Below, one piece after another: positions 41,089 to 50,406 of a DNA stretch of 64,000 bases. Location: NCBI RefSeq assembly GCF_019145475.1, contig NZ_JAHTKI010000001.1, positions 716,162 to 780,161 on the forward strand, read 5' to 3'. The notes beneath the pieces were generated by a model that had not been told where the DNA came from, searched no databases, and saw only the letters and a list, made by a program, of their open reading frames with translations. The number at the start of each line of letters is the position of its first letter. Position 1 is the first letter of the stretch. Source of the stretch: Pseudomonas botevensis. Its GTDB lineage: Bacteria; Pseudomonadota; Gammaproteobacteria; Pseudomonadales; Pseudomonadaceae. The position numbers and the translations under genes are program-made.

Positions 41089-42237
41089 ATGAGTCTTTCC
41101 GCGTTCAAAATCGCTCACAAACTGATCACTGGCGCCGGTGCCATCGAACAACTGGCGGCAGAGCTGACCCGGCTGGATGTCGACAACCCGCTGATCGTCA
41201 CCGACGCCGCGCTGGTCAAGTCCGGCACCGTGGAGCTGGCGCTGGCGCAGATGGGCGGGCGTGACTACGAGATTTTTGATCGGGTGCAGCCCGACCCGGA
41301 AATTGCCATCGTCGAGGATTGCATGCGCGTCTACCGCGAGGGCGGGCATGACGGGCTGATCGGCCTCGGTGGCGGCAGCGCCATCGACATCGCCAAGAGT
41401 GTCGCCGCATACGCCGGCTACCACGGCGCGCTGGAAGATCTGTTCGGCGTCGAGCAGGTGCCGCGCAAAGGCCCGCCGCTGATCGCCATCCCGACCACCG
41501 CCGGCACCGGTTCGGAAGTGACCAACGTCGCGATCCTTTCCGACAAGGTCGCGCAATTGAAGAAAGGCATCGTCAGCGACTACCTGCTGCCGGACGTGGC
41601 GCTGGTCAGTCCGCAGATGACCCTGACCTGCCCGCGCAGTGTCACCGCCGCCAGCGGCGTCGATGCGCTGGTGCATGCCATCGAGTCCTATCTGTCGGTG
41701 AATGCCTCGCCGATCACCGACTCCCTGGCCATCGGTGCGATCAAACTGATTGCCAAAGCGCTGCCCAAGGCCTACGCCAACGGCGCGAACCTGCAGGCCC
41801 GGGAAGACATGGCCACTGCCAGCCTGATGGCCGGCATGGCGTTCGGTAACGCCGGGGTCGGCGCGGTGCATGCGCTGGCGTATCCGCTGGGCGGGCGTTT
41901 CAACATTGCCCATGGCGTCAGCAACGCCTTGTTGCTGCCGTATGTCATGACCTGGAACAAGATGGCCTGTGTCGAACGGATGCAGGATATCGCCGAAGCC
42001 ATGGGGGTGAAGATCGCTCATCTGAGCGCCAATGAGGCAGCGGACAAAGCCGTGCAGGCCATGACCGAGCTGTGCGCGAAGGTGGAAATCCCGCTCGGCC
42101 TGCGCAGTTTCGGTGTACCGGAAGACGCGATCCCGGCCATGGCCGAGGAGGCCGCGGGCATCGAGCGGCTGATGCGCAACAACCCGCGCCGGCTCAGCGC
42201 CGCCGATATCGAAAAAATCTACCGCTCGGCGTACTGA
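41089..42237 (+). CDS. Iron-type (group III) alcohol dehydrogenase
   Basis: A 382-residue Fe-ADH. The NAD-binding region has GGGSAIDIAK (about 95-104) and TTAGTGSEV (about 140-148); metal ligands are visible as the Asp and His of VDALVHAIES and the two His of HALAYPLGGRFNIAH. The start has AAGAGG 9 nt upstream. It sits between the agt terminator and rpe with about 150 nt on the left, so it is its own unit. The substrate is unknown. In the neighbourhood of a 5-aminovalerate/GABA importer, a hydroxy-acid such as 4-hydroxybutyrate or 5-hydroxyvalerate is a possible but unproven substrate. In P. putida and P. aeruginosa I recall rpe directly after the transporter, so this gene may be an insertion. 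Confidence 0.88.
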   Translation: MSLSAFKIAHKLITGAGAIEQLAAELTRLDVDNPLIVTDAALVKSGTVELALAQMGGRDYEIFDRVQPDPEIAIVEDCMRVYREGGHDGLIGLGGGSAIDIAKSVAAYAGYHGALEDLFGVEQVPRKGPPLIAIPTTAGTGSEVTNVAILSDKVAQLKKGIVSDYLLPDVALVSPQMTLTCPRSVTAASGVDALVHAIESYLSVNASPITDSLAIGAIKLIAKALPKAYANGANLQAREDMATASLMAGMAFGNAGVGAVHALAYPLGGRFNIAHGVSNALLLPYVMTWNKMACVERMQDIAEAMGVKIAHLSANEAADKAVQAMTELCAKVEIPLGLRSFGVPEDAIPAMAEEAAGIERLMRNNPRRLSAADIEKIYRSAY

Positions 42238-42349
42238 TTCGTCGCGGCCATCGGTCATGGCACAACCCAATCATCGCGGTTACGGTGCGCGCGTCAAAGC
42301 ATGAGGCTACAATGCGCGCCATCGTGATTTAGCTCAGAAAAGGTGCGTC

Positions 42350-43024
42350 ATGCAGCCCTTCGTAATTGCTCCTTCGATTCTCTCCGCCGACTTCGCCCGC
42401 CTCGGCGAGGAAGTGGACAACGTTCTGGCCGCCGGTGCCGACTTCGTTCACTTCGATGTCATGGACAACCACTACGTACCCAACCTGACCATCGGCCCGA
42501 TGGTTTGCGCGGCGCTGCGCAAGTACGGCGTCACCGCGCCGATCGACGCGCACCTGATGGTCAGCCCGGTGGATCGTATCGTCGGCGACTTCATCGAGGC
42601 CGGCGCGACCTACATCACCTTCCACCCGGAAGCCACGCTGCACGTCGACCGTTCGCTGCAACTGATCCGTGAAGGCGGCTGCAAATCCGGCCTGGTGTTC
42701 AACCCGGCGACCCCGCTGGACGTGCTCAAGTACGTGATCGACAAAGTCGACATGGTGCTGCTGATGAGCGTCAACCCGGGTTTCGGTGGGCAGAAGTTCA
42801 TTCCCGGCACCCTCGACAAGCTGCGCGAAGCGCGGGCGATCATCGATGCCTCGGGCCGTGACATCCGCCTGGAAATCGACGGCGGCGTCAACGTCAACAA
42901 TATCCGCGAAATTGCCGCTGCCGGCGCCGACACTTTTGTGGCCGGCTCGGCGATCTTCAACGCGCCGAACTATCAGGAAGTCATCGACAAGATGCGTTCC
43001 GAACTGGCGCTGGCCCGCCCATGA
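42350..43024 (+). CDS. rpe: Ribulose-phosphate 3-epimerase
   Basis: A 224-residue TIM-barrel epimerase with [15 protein letters not shown], the metal-binding [12 protein letters not shown] (His and Asp ligands), DAHLMV and the [13 protein letters not shown] phosphate loop. It interconverts ribulose-5-phosphate and xylulose-5-phosphate in the pentose phosphate pathway. Its stop overlaps the gph start by 4 nt (ATGA), the conserved rpe-gph-trpE order. Confidence 0.97.
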   Translation: MQPFVIAPSILSADFARLGEEVDNVLAAGADFVHFDVMDNHYVPNLTIGPMVCAALRKYGVTAPIDAHLMVSPVDRIVGDFIEAGATYITFHPEATLHVDRSLQLIREGGCKSGLVFNPATPLDVLKYVIDKVDMVLLMSVNPGFGGQKFIPGTLDKLREARAIIDASGRDIRLEIDGGVNVNNIREIAAAGADTFVAGSAIFNAPNYQEVIDKMRSELALARP

Positions 43025-43839
43025 GCGGATTTGAGCAGCTGTTCCCGGGGCAATTGCCACGGTTGGTGATGTTCGATCTGGATGGCACGCTGATCGATTC
43101 GGTTCCTGACCTGGCGGCGGCTGTGGATAACATGCTGCTCACCCTCGGCCGCGAGCCGGCGGGCATCGAGTCGGTGCGCGAATGGGTCGGCAACGGTGCG
43201 CCGGTGCTGGTGCGTCGCGCGCTGGCCGGCGGTATCGACCATGAAGCGGTGGATGACGCCGAGGCCGAGCGGGCGCTGGAGATTTTTCTCGACGCCTACG
43301 GCGCCAGCCATGAACTGACCGTGGTCTATCCCGGCGTGCGCGACACCCTGAAGTGGCTGCACAAGCAGGGCGTGGCGATGGCGCTGATTACCAACAAGCC
43401 GGAGCGCTTCGTTGCGCCGTTGCTGGATCAGATGAAGATCGGCCGCTACTTCAAGTGGATCATCGGCGGCGACACGCTGCCGCAGAAGAAGCCCGATCCT
43501 GCCGCGCTGTTTTTCGTGATGAAAATGTCCGGTATCCCGGCCTCGCAATCGCTGTTCGTCGGCGACTCGCGCAGCGATGTGCTGGCGGCGAAAGCGGCGG
43601 GGGTCAAGTGTGTCGCGTTGAGCTACGGTTACAACCACGGCCGGCCGATTGCCGAGGAGTCTCCGGCGCTGGTGATCGACGATCTGCGCACGCTAATTCC
43701 CGGTTGCCTGGACCCGGCCGCTGAGATAACGTTGCCCGACGCATCTCATTCCCCTTCTGGAAACGCCATCGTGGTGGTCACTCGCAAACTCTGGATGAAA
43801 GTCATCAAGGCCCTGGCCCGTTGGCGTTGGCGCGCCTGA
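43021..43839 (+). CDS. gph: Phosphoglycolate phosphatase with a Trp-leader-like C-terminal tail
   Basis: A 272-residue HAD phosphatase. Catalytic D19/D21 lie in [11 protein letters not shown]; motif II (LITNKPERF) and motifs III/IV ([19 protein letters not shown]) are present. It removes phosphate from 2-phosphoglycolate. The normal HAD fold ends near residue 240 ([11 protein letters not shown]). The last 26 residues (247-272) are basic, contain three Trp and end in ARWRWRA, the same end as the trpGDC leader peptide. I read this tail as the trpE leader lying in the same frame as gph and ending at the same stop codon. Confidence 0.93.
   Translation: MSGFEQLFPGQLPRLVMFDLDGTLIDSVPDLAAAVDNMLLTLGREPAGIESVREWVGNGAPVLVRRALAGGIDHEAVDDAEAERALEIFLDAYGASHELTVVYPGVRDTLKWLHKQGVAMALITNKPERFVAPLLDQMKIGRYFKWIIGGDTLPQKKPDPAALFFVMKMSGIPASQSLFVGDSRSDVLAAKAAGVKCVALSYGYNHGRPIAEESPALVIDDLRTLIPGCLDPAAEITLPDASHSPSGNAIVVVTRKLWMKVIKALARWRWRA
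43771..43839 (+). CDS. Putative trpE leader peptide, nested in frame at the end of gph
   Basis: From GTG 43771 a 22-residue peptide with three Trp codons could be made, ending ARWRWRA at the gph stop. A GGA 9 nt upstream may serve as ribosome site. It aligns residue by residue with the trpGDC leader (KL..xV.KA.ARWRWRA), and 23 nt at the 3' end (43817-43839) are identical in both. Attenuation of trpE is known in pseudomonads. Whether this leader is started on its own or is read only as part of gph cannot be told from sequence. Confidence 0.5.
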   Translation: MVVTRKLWMKVIKALARWRWRA

Positions 43840-43849
43840 CGTGTTCCTG

Positions 43850-43871
43850 GCCGGCCCGTTCCGGCGCGTTT
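43850..43871 (+). promoter_or_regulatory. Possible trpE attenuator hairpin
   Basis: Just after the leader stop, GCCGG (43850-43854) and CCGGC (43861-43865) can pair around CCCGTT, followed by GCGTTT. The leader's CGCGCC (43831-43836) can instead pair with GGCGCG (43863-43868), giving two exclusive structures as attenuation requires. The terminator is weak by eye, with no long U run. Confidence 0.4.
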
Positions 43872-43912
43872 GCATACCTGACTGATTAGCACCTCACACC
43901 ACGAGGCACCTC

Positions 43913-45391
43913 ATGATCCGCGAAGAATTCCTGCGTCTGGCCGCTGACGGCTATAACCGCATCCCGCTGGCCTGCGAAACCCTGGCCGACTTCGACACCC
44001 CGCTGTCGATCTACCTGAAACTGGCCGACCAGCCCAACTCCTACCTGCTCGAATCGGTGCAGGGCGGCGAGAAATGGGGCCGTTACTCGATCATCGGCCT
44101 GCCGTGCCGCACCGTGCTGCGGGTTCACGACCATCACATCAGCGTGACCGTGGACGGCGTCGAGACCGAAAGCCATGACGTCGAAGACCCGCTGGCCTTC
44201 GTCGAAACCTTCAAGGCCCGCTACAACGTGCCGACCATCGCCGGCCTGCCGCGCTTCAACGGTGGCCTGGTGGGTTACTTTGGTTACGACTGCGTGCGTT
44301 ATGTGGAAAAGCGTCTGGGCAAATGCCCGAACCCGGATCCGCTGGGCGTGCCGGACATCCTGCTGATGGTTTCCGACGCCGTGGTGGTGTTCGACAACCT
44401 CGCCGGCAAGATGCACGCCATCGTCCTCGCCGACCCGGCGCAGGCCGATGCCTACGAGCAAGGCCAGGCACAACTGCAGGATCTGCTGGAGAAACTGCGC
44501 CAGCCGATCACCCCGCGCCGGGGCCTGGATTTCAGCAAGCAGCAGGCGGCCGAGCCGCTGTTCCGCTCCAGCTTCACCCAGAATGACTACGAAAAGGCCG
44601 TCGACACCATCAAGGAGTACATCCTCGCCGGTGACTGCATGCAGGTCGTGCCGTCCCAGCGCATGTCGATCGACTTCAAGGCTGCACCGATCGACCTGTA
44701 CCGCGCGCTGCGTTGCTTCAACCCGACGCCGTACATGTACTTCTTCAACTTTGGCGACTTCCACGTCGTCGGCAGTTCGCCGGAAGTGCTGGTGCGGGTC
44801 GAAGACAACCTGATCACCGTGCGCCCGATTGCCGGTACTCGCCCGCGTGGCGCCACCGAAGAAGCGGATCTGGCGCTGGAGGAGGACCTGCTGTCCGACG
44901 ACAAGGAGATCGCCGAGCATTTGATGCTGATCGACCTCGGGCGCAACGACACCGGGCGGGTTTCGGAAATCGGTTCGGTGAAGCTCACCGAGAAAATGGT
45001 CATCGAGCGTTATTCCAACGTGATGCACATCGTCTCCAACGTCACCGGCCAGTTGAAGTCCGGCCTGACGGCGATGGACGCGCTGCGGGCGATCCTGCCG
45101 GCGGGCACTTTGTCCGGTGCACCGAAGATCCGCGCCATGGAAATCATCGACGAACTCGAGCCGGTCAAGCGTGGCGTGTACGGCGGGGCGGTCGGTTACT
45201 TCGCCTGGAACGGCAACATGGACACTGCCATTGCGATCCGCACAGCGGTGATCAAGAACGGCGAACTGCATGTGCAGGCCGGTGGCGGCATCGTCGCCGA
45301 CTCGGTGCCGGCGCTGGAGTGGGAAGAAACCATCAACAAGCGCCGGGCGATGTTCCGTGCCGTGGCGCTGGCCGAGCAGACCCCGGACTGA
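43913..45391 (+). CDS. trpE: Anthranilate synthase component I
   Basis: A 492-residue chorismate-binding enzyme. An N-terminal Trp-sensing segment with LLES (about residues 43-46) and the C-terminal catalytic core ([53 protein letters not shown]) are complete. It makes anthranilate from chorismate with ammonia supplied by TrpG and is inhibited by tryptophan. It is separated from trpGDC by the reverse-oriented estA. A leader with Trp codons precedes it. Confidence 0.97.
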   Translation: MIREEFLRLAADGYNRIPLACETLADFDTPLSIYLKLADQPNSYLLESVQGGEKWGRYSIIGLPCRTVLRVHDHHISVTVDGVETESHDVEDPLAFVETFKARYNVPTIAGLPRFNGGLVGYFGYDCVRYVEKRLGKCPNPDPLGVPDILLMVSDAVVVFDNLAGKMHAIVLADPAQADAYEQGQAQLQDLLEKLRQPITPRRGLDFSKQQAAEPLFRSSFTQNDYEKAVDTIKEYILAGDCMQVVPSQRMSIDFKAAPIDLYRALRCFNPTPYMYFFNFGDFHVVGSSPEVLVRVEDNLITVRPIAGTRPRGATEEADLALEEDLLSDDKEIAEHLMLIDLGRNDTGRVSEIGSVKLTEKMVIERYSNVMHIVSNVTGQLKSGLTAMDALRAILPAGTLSGAPKIRAMEIIDELEPVKRGVYGGAVGYFAWNGNMDTAIAIRTAVIKNGELHVQAGGGIVADSVPALEWEETINKRRAMFRAVALAEQTPD

Positions 45392-45419
45392 GCCCGCAAG
45401 GGACATATGTTTCAGCCAT

Positions 45420-45455
45420 AAAAAAAGCGGCGCCTGTGAAGGCGCCGCTTTTTTA
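45420..45455. terminator. Bidirectional terminator between trpE and estA
   Basis: A perfect inverted repeat AAAAAAGCGGCGCC / GGCGCCGCTTTTTT with a 6-nt loop lies between the convergent stops. A runs on one side and T runs on the other make it usable from both strands. Confidence 0.93.
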
Positions 45456-45466
45456 TGGCCTGCGGT

Positions 45467-47377
45467 TCAGAAATCCAACGCTACCCCGACATTGATGCCT
45501 TGCTGGGTAAAGTCGTCATCCTTGCGGATGTTGTAGCTGGCGCGCAATGCCAGTTCCTTGGTGAGGTTATGGCTCACGCCCAGATTCAGGCGGTTCAGGT
45601 TGGTCTGCGGGGTGTAGCCGTCCAGGGTGTAGCGGTTGCCGGGCAGGCTGTTGAGATTCATCGTCACATCCTGGGTGTCGTCGTTGTACTCGCGCTCGTG
45701 GGCGAATTCGCCAAACACCTGGGTTTGCGCGGTGATCTGGTACTTGCCCTGGATGCCGAGGCCAAGACGCCGGGAGATGCGCGACTGGTCATCGAAGGTC
45801 AGCGCGGTGGAGTCAGCGCCGTTTTCCGAGTAGCCATCGACTTCGACCTTGGCGAAGTCAGCGCTGACGAATGGCGACAGGTGCCATGGGCTGCTTGCCT
45901 CGGGGGCGATGTCGTAACCCACGCGTCCGCCGATGGCCAGGACGTAGCCGTCGGTGTCACCTTTCTCGCCACGCTCGTTGGCGCCCAGCTGGAACTTGCG
46001 CTTGAGGCTGTCGTAGTCCAGATGCCCGGCTGTCATGGCGACATCACCCCACCAGCGGTTCTGCTGGTATTGGGCGAAAGCGGTGCCCAGGTACGTGTTG
46101 AGCTTGTAGTCCGAATCGTTGTCGCCAGCCTCCAGCTTCTGATTATAGAAACCTGCCGCCAGACCCACGCGCCAGGCGTCGTCGAGGCGGTAGCTGCCAC
46201 CAATGTTCAGGTTGGCGCCATTGCCATCCGCGCTGGCGCCGCTGCGCTGACTGTCGAAGTCCTGATGCTGGCCGCCGCCGGCGACGATGGCGCGCCATTG
46301 ACCCACGGCTTGCCAGTTTTCCCAGTCGGCCAGCCACTGGTTACGCAGTTCGTCCTGATGCGAGCGCAGGGTGCCCTGGGCCATTTGTGGCAACAGCGTC
46401 GCCTCCCACGGCGCGGCCAACAGCGAATAGGCGTAGTCGGCAATCAAGCGCTGCCCGGCTTCGGTCGGGTGGACCGAGTCGTTGTAGATCAGCTTGGTCG
46501 GATCCGGCGTGGCGCTGTTGATCCCGTAGCGGGCGTTTTCGGTGCAGCCGCTGCCGCTGAAACAGGTGGCGGCCAGGTTCTGATCGGTAGCCAGGCCGAA
46601 CTGCGCCGGGTTGGCGAACGTTTCCTTGAGCAGCACCGGAATGTTCAGCGGAATGATGTTGGCATTGATGCTTTGCAGTTGGCTCACCAGTTCGGTGTTG
46701 AACTGCGCGCTGAGCTGCGAGGTGAACCCTTGCAGTGCCGTACCGTTGAAGGCCGGGGTGAAGCCGATGTCCGGCAGCAGCCAGACCATGATGTAACGGG
46801 CGCCGGACTGTTGCAGGGCCTGGGCGCTGCTGGCCAGCCGATCGGCGGCGGCGCTGGCCTGGGGCAGGCTGGTCACGCGGCCTTGCAGGAAGTCGTTGCC
46901 GCCACCCGAGAGGTAATAAAGCGCATTCGGGTCGGCACGGAAGCCATTGGAGGGCAAGTAACCGGCGCGGGTGCGATCACCCGTGGCGGACTGGGTGGTG
47001 ATCGAGTCGAGAATCTGGTCGGTGCGATAACCGCCGACCGCCCAGTTGTTGCCGTCCGGCTGGCCATTGGCGGCGCGTACCGCCGAAGACGACGAGGCGG
47101 TCTGGTCCGGGCTGAAACCCAGTTTGCCGCCGAGGATCTGCGTGGCGTTGAGCGAGCGGACCTCACCGCTGCCGTCCAGATACACCGGGCCGGTGCGGTT
47201 GGTGAAACGCTGGGTGGCGCCGGCCGGGCCGCCGTTGTCGGCAAATGTCCCGGCGTCGTTGAGGCTGTCGCCGAAAACAATGAAATTGGTGTAGGGGTTG
47301 GGTGCGGCAATCGCCTGGGCACAGGCCAGCGCGAGCAGGCATCCGGCGACCGGTACGAACAACGTCTGTTTGATCAT
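45467..47377 (-). CDS. estA: Autotransporter esterase EstA (GDSL family)
   Basis: A protein of about 636 residues. The signal peptide ends at IAA (24), and the GDS(L) nucleophile is S38, which becomes Ser14 of the mature protein as in P. aeruginosa EstA. The GGGND block and the catalytic Asp/His pair (DSVHPTEAG) complete the passenger (about 25-330). The C-terminal ~300 residues are a beta-barrel ending in Phe, the outer-membrane signal. EstA is displayed on the surface and affects rhamnolipid production and motility in P. aeruginosa. A TTG two codons upstream of the chosen ATG is possible. Its place between trpE and trpG matches P. putida estP. Confidence 0.93.
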   Translation of the reverse strand: MIKQTLFVPVAGCLLALACAQAIAAPNPYTNFIVFGDSLNDAGTFADNGGPAGATQRFTNRTGPVYLDGSGEVRSLNATQILGGKLGFSPDQTASSSSAVRAANGQPDGNNWAVGGYRTDQILDSITTQSATGDRTRAGYLPSNGFRADPNALYYLSGGGNDFLQGRVTSLPQASAAADRLASSAQALQQSGARYIMVWLLPDIGFTPAFNGTALQGFTSQLSAQFNTELVSQLQSINANIIPLNIPVLLKETFANPAQFGLATDQNLAATCFSGSGCTENARYGINSATPDPTKLIYNDSVHPTEAGQRLIADYAYSLLAAPWEATLLPQMAQGTLRSHQDELRNQWLADWENWQAVGQWRAIVAGGGQHQDFDSQRSGASADGNGANLNIGGSYRLDDAWRVGLAAGFYNQKLEAGDNDSDYKLNTYLGTAFAQYQQNRWWGDVAMTAGHLDYDSLKRKFQLGANERGEKGDTDGYVLAIGGRVGYDIAPEASSPWHLSPFVSADFAKVEVDGYSENGADSTALTFDDQSRISRRLGLGIQGKYQITAQTQVFGEFAHEREYNDDTQDVTMNLNSLPGNRYTLDGYTPQTNLNRLNLGVSHNLTKELALRASYNIRKDDDFTQQGINVGVALDF

Positions 47378-47533
47378 GAGCAAGTCCGTTTATTTATTGT
47401 TGTATTGAACGAAACGACAGTACCAAAAACTTCCGGCGTTTTGCCATCGGTCGTCAACCCTCCCATAGATTTATCCCCCGTCAGGCTGGCCATATTGCAC
47501 GCTCCGCTCGGCTAAGTTACTGTGCCAGAACGT
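47378..47533 (+). promoter_or_regulatory. Divergent upstream region of estA and trpGDC with a candidate trp promoter
   Basis: On the plus strand TTGCAC (47495-47500) and TACTGT (47518-47523) stand 17 nt apart and would start transcription just before the leader peptide ATG. On the minus strand no clear estA promoter is seen. No other gene fits here. Confidence 0.4.
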
Positions 47534-47620
47534 ATGAATGAGACCTTCCCCGTGTTGATCGCCAGCAAACTTCTGGATCAAGTCTTCAAGGCACACGCCC
47601 GTTGGCGTTGGCGCGCCTGA
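47534..47620 (+). CDS. trpGDC leader peptide with tandem Trp codons
   Basis: A 28-codon frame beginning MNETFPVLIASK and ending HARWRWRA has two Trp codons two residues apart, right before the stop. Its last 23 nt (47598-47620) are identical to the end of gph before trpE. An in-frame GTG at 47522 is an alternative start. No strong Shine-Dalgarno is visible, which lowers confidence in the exact start, but the Trp codons, the position before trpG and the duplicate copy make a leader peptide very likely. Confidence 0.75.
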   Translation: MNETFPVLIASKLLDQVFKAHARWRWRA

Positions 47621-47630
47621 ATTTTCTCTG

Positions 47631-47643
47631 CCGGCCCCGCCGG
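47631..47643 (+). promoter_or_regulatory. Possible trpGDC attenuator hairpin
   Basis: CCGGC-CCC-GCCGG lies 10 nt after the leader stop, at the place matching the hairpin in front of trpE. The stem is short and no clean U run follows, so folding must be computed over the 160-nt leader. Confidence 0.4.
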
Positions 47644-47782
47644 ATCTGTATCGCTTTGCCTTCCTTGCCCGTTTGAAATGCCGCTTTGCCGTCGCCACCT
47701 GCGCGTCCGACATCGTGCAGCGCCCTGCGGGCAAGTCATCCGAAGGCTGTTTCAAGTCAGAATTCAAGAGGTTCGAAACGCC

Positions 47783-48376
47783 ATGTTGCTGATGATCGAC
47801 AACTACGACTCCTTTACTTACAACGTTGTGCAATACCTCGGCGAGCTGGGTGCCGAGGTCAAGGTCGTGCGCAACGACGAACTGACCATCGCCGAAATCG
47901 AAGCGCTCAACCCCGAGCGCATCGTGGTGTCCCCCGGCCCATGCACACCAACCGAAGCCGGTATCTCCATCGACGCGATCAAGCACTTCGCCGGCAAACT
48001 GCCGATCCTCGGCGTCTGCCTGGGCCACCAGTCGATCGGCCAGGCCTTCGGCGGTGACGTGGTGCGTGCCCGTCAGGTCATGCACGGTAAGACTAGCCCG
48101 GTATTCCACGAGGACAAGGGCGTATTCGCCGGTCTGAACCGTCCGCTGACCGTCACCCGCTATCATTCGCTGATCGTCAAGCACGAGACGTTGCCCGATT
48201 GCCTGGAGCTGACCGCGTGGACCCAGCACGATGACGGCTCGGTCGACGAGATCATGGGCCTGCGTCACAAGACCCTGAACATCGAAGGCGTACAGTTCCA
48301 CCCTGAGTCGATCCTCACCGAACAGGGCCATGAGCTGTTTGCCAACTTCCTCAAACAAACCGGCGGCACGCGCTAA
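47783..48376 (+). CDS. trpG: Anthranilate synthase component II (glutamine amidotransferase)
   Basis: A 197-residue class I glutaminase. Oxyanion loop SPGPCTP, nucleophile C79 in [15 protein letters not shown], and the His/Glu pair in VQFHPESI are all visible. It releases ammonia from glutamine for TrpE; PabA activity is possible if no separate PabA exists. The ATG at 47783 fits the family start [14 protein letters not shown]. trpD follows after 9 nt. Confidence 0.96.
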   Translation: MLLMIDNYDSFTYNVVQYLGELGAEVKVVRNDELTIAEIEALNPERIVVSPGPCTPTEAGISIDAIKHFAGKLPILGVCLGHQSIGQAFGGDVVRARQVMHGKTSPVFHEDKGVFAGLNRPLTVTRYHSLIVKHETLPDCLELTAWTQHDDGSVDEIMGLRHKTLNIEGVQFHPESILTEQGHELFANFLKQTGGTR

Positions 48377-48385
48377 GGACTTTCC

Positions 48386-49435
48386 ATGAATATCAAGACA
48401 GCCCTGAGCCGTATCGTCGATCACCTCGATCTCAGCACCGAAGAAATGCGCGACGTGATGCGCGAAATCATGACCGGCCAATGCACGGACGCGCAGATTG
48501 GCGCGTTCATGATGGCCATGCGCATGAAGAGCGAAAGCATCGACGAAATCGTCGGCGCGGTGTCGGTGATGCGTGAACTGGCCGACAAGGTCGAGTTGCA
48601 GACCCTCGACGGCGTGGTCGACGTGGTCGGCACCGGCGGTGACGGTGCGAACATCTTCAACGTATCGACCGCTTCGTCGTTTGTGGTCGCCGCCGCCGGT
48701 TGCACTGTCGCCAAGCACGGCAACCGCGCGGTGTCAGGCAAGAGTGGCAGTGCCGACCTGCTCGAAGCGGCCGGGATCTACCTCAACCTGACGCCGGTTC
48801 AGGTGGCGCGTTGCATCGATAACGTCGGCATCGGTTTCATGTTCGCCCAGACCCACCACAAGGCCATGAAATACGCCGCGGGCCCTCGCCGCGACCTCGG
48901 CCTGCGCACGCTGTTCAACATGCTCGGCCCGCTTACGAATCCGGCCGGTGTGAAACATCAGGTGGTGGGCGTGTTCACCCCGGCGCTGTGCCGGCCGTTG
49001 GCCGAAGTCTTGCAGCGTCTGGGCAGCAAACATGTGCTGGTGGTGCATTCGAAGGATGGTCTGGACGAGTTCAGCCTGGCGGCACCGACGTTCGTTGCCG
49101 AGCTCAAGAATGACCAGATCACCGAGTACTGGGTCGAGCCGGAAGACCTCGGGATGAAGAGCCAGAGCCTGCACGGTCTGTCGGTCGAAGGGCCGGAAGC
49201 CTCGCTGGCGCTGATTCGCGATGCGCTGGGCAAGCGCAAGACCGAGAACGGCCAGAAAGCCGCCGAAATGATTGTGCTCAATGCCGGTGCGGCGCTGTAC
49301 GCCGCCGACCTGGCCAGCAGTTTGAAAGAAGGCGTGGCGCTTGCGCACGACGCTCTGCACACCGGTCTCGCTCGGGAGAAACTCGAGGAGCTGGGTGCCT
49401 TTACCGCGGTATTCAAAGTGGAGAATGAGGGATGA
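48386..49435 (+). CDS. trpD: Anthranilate phosphoribosyltransferase
   Basis: A 349-residue class III phosphoribosyltransferase with [14 protein letters not shown] (PRPP loop, about residues 79-92), the [15 protein letters not shown] segment and LGPLTNPA. It joins anthranilate to PRPP. It overlaps trpC by 4 nt. Confidence 0.97.
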   Translation: MNIKTALSRIVDHLDLSTEEMRDVMREIMTGQCTDAQIGAFMMAMRMKSESIDEIVGAVSVMRELADKVELQTLDGVVDVVGTGGDGANIFNVSTASSFVVAAAGCTVAKHGNRAVSGKSGSADLLEAAGIYLNLTPVQVARCIDNVGIGFMFAQTHHKAMKYAAGPRRDLGLRTLFNMLGPLTNPAGVKHQVVGVFTPALCRPLAEVLQRLGSKHVLVVHSKDGLDEFSLAAPTFVAELKNDQITEYWVEPEDLGMKSQSLHGLSVEGPEASLALIRDALGKRKTENGQKAAEMIVLNAGAALYAADLASSLKEGVALAHDALHTGLAREKLEELGAFTAVFKVENEG

Positions 49436-50268
49436 GTGTACCGACGGTTCTGGAAAACATTCTGGCCCGCAAGGTTCAGGAAGTCGCCGAGCGTAGCGCC
49501 CGTGTGAGCCTGAGCGAGCTGGAAAGTCTGGCCAAGACGGCCGATGCACCCCGTGGTTTTGCCCAGGCATTGCTGGCGCAGGCCAAGAAGAAACAACCGG
49601 CGGTGATCGCCGAGATCAAGAAGGCTTCGCCGAGCAAGGGTGTGATCCGCGAGAACTTCGTTCCCGCCGATATCGCCAAAAGCTACGAGAAGGGTGGGGC
49701 GACCTGCCTGTCGGTGCTGACCGATATCGATTACTTCCAGGGCGCCGACGCCTACCTGCAGCAGGCCCGCGCGGCTTGCTCGCTGCCGGTGATCCGCAAG
49801 GACTTCATGATCGATCCCTATCAGATCGTCGAAGCCCGGGCGCTGGGCGCCGACTGCGTGCTGTTGATCGTCTCCGCGCTGGATGACGTGAAAATGGCCG
49901 AACTGGCTTCCGTGGCCAAAGGCGTCGGCCTCGATGTGCTGGTGGAAGTGCATGATGGCAATGAGCTTGAGCGCGCGTTGAAAACCCTCGACACACCGCT
50001 GGTCGGGATCAACAACCGCAACCTGCACACCTTTGACGTCAGCCTGGAAACCACCCTCGACCTGCTGCCGCGTATCCCGCGTGATCGTCTGGTGATTACC
50101 GAGAGCGGGATTCTCAACCGTGCCGATGTCGAGTTGATGGAAATCAGTGAGGTCTACGCGTTTCTGGTCGGTGAAGCGTTCATGCGCGCCGAAAGCCCGG
50201 GCACCGAACTGCAACGTCTGTTCTTCCCGGAGCGCGGCGTTCCGGTGAGTGGTTCGACACTCGACTGA
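49432..50268 (+). CDS. trpC: Indole-3-glycerol-phosphate synthase
   Basis: A 278-residue TIM-barrel enzyme with [14 protein letters not shown], the [17 protein letters not shown] strand, [11 protein letters not shown] (catalytic Lys) and [10 protein letters not shown]. It closes the indole ring on the tryptophan pathway. It is monofunctional, with no TrpF domain. A REPIN follows the stop. Confidence 0.97.
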   Translation: MSVPTVLENILARKVQEVAERSARVSLSELESLAKTADAPRGFAQALLAQAKKKQPAVIAEIKKASPSKGVIRENFVPADIAKSYEKGGATCLSVLTDIDYFQGADAYLQQARAACSLPVIRKDFMIDPYQIVEARALGADCVLLIVSALDDVKMAELASVAKGVGLDVLVEVHDGNELERALKTLDTPLVGINNRNLHTFDVSLETTLDLLPRIPRDRLVITESGILNRADVELMEISEVYAFLVGEAFMRAESPGTELQRLFFPERGVPVSGSTLD

Positions 50269-50291
50269 CAACAGACAGATCGAGTCGACCC

Positions 50292-50359
50292 TTTCACGAG
50301 CAAGCCCGCTCCTACATTGGAATGCATTTCCCCTGTGGGGAGCGGGCTTGCTCGTGAAG
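50292..50359. repeat. REPIN downstream of trpC
   Basis: Two almost perfectly complementary REP units (TCACGAGCAAGCCCGCTCC and GGAGCGGGCTTGCTCGTGA) are separated by about 20 nt. This is the best-preserved REPIN in the window and it sits between trpC and the next gene. Confidence 0.93.
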
Positions 50360-50406
50360 GCGACCGCAAGTCCGCGAAAAAAACCAACCATTTGCCGGAG
50401 TCCTGC

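Noticed and set aside
43021..43839. The Trp-rich end of gph as a frameshift or sequencing artefact
   Set aside because: The tail aligns in frame with the trpGDC leader and precedes trpE, so a regulatory origin explains it better than an error.
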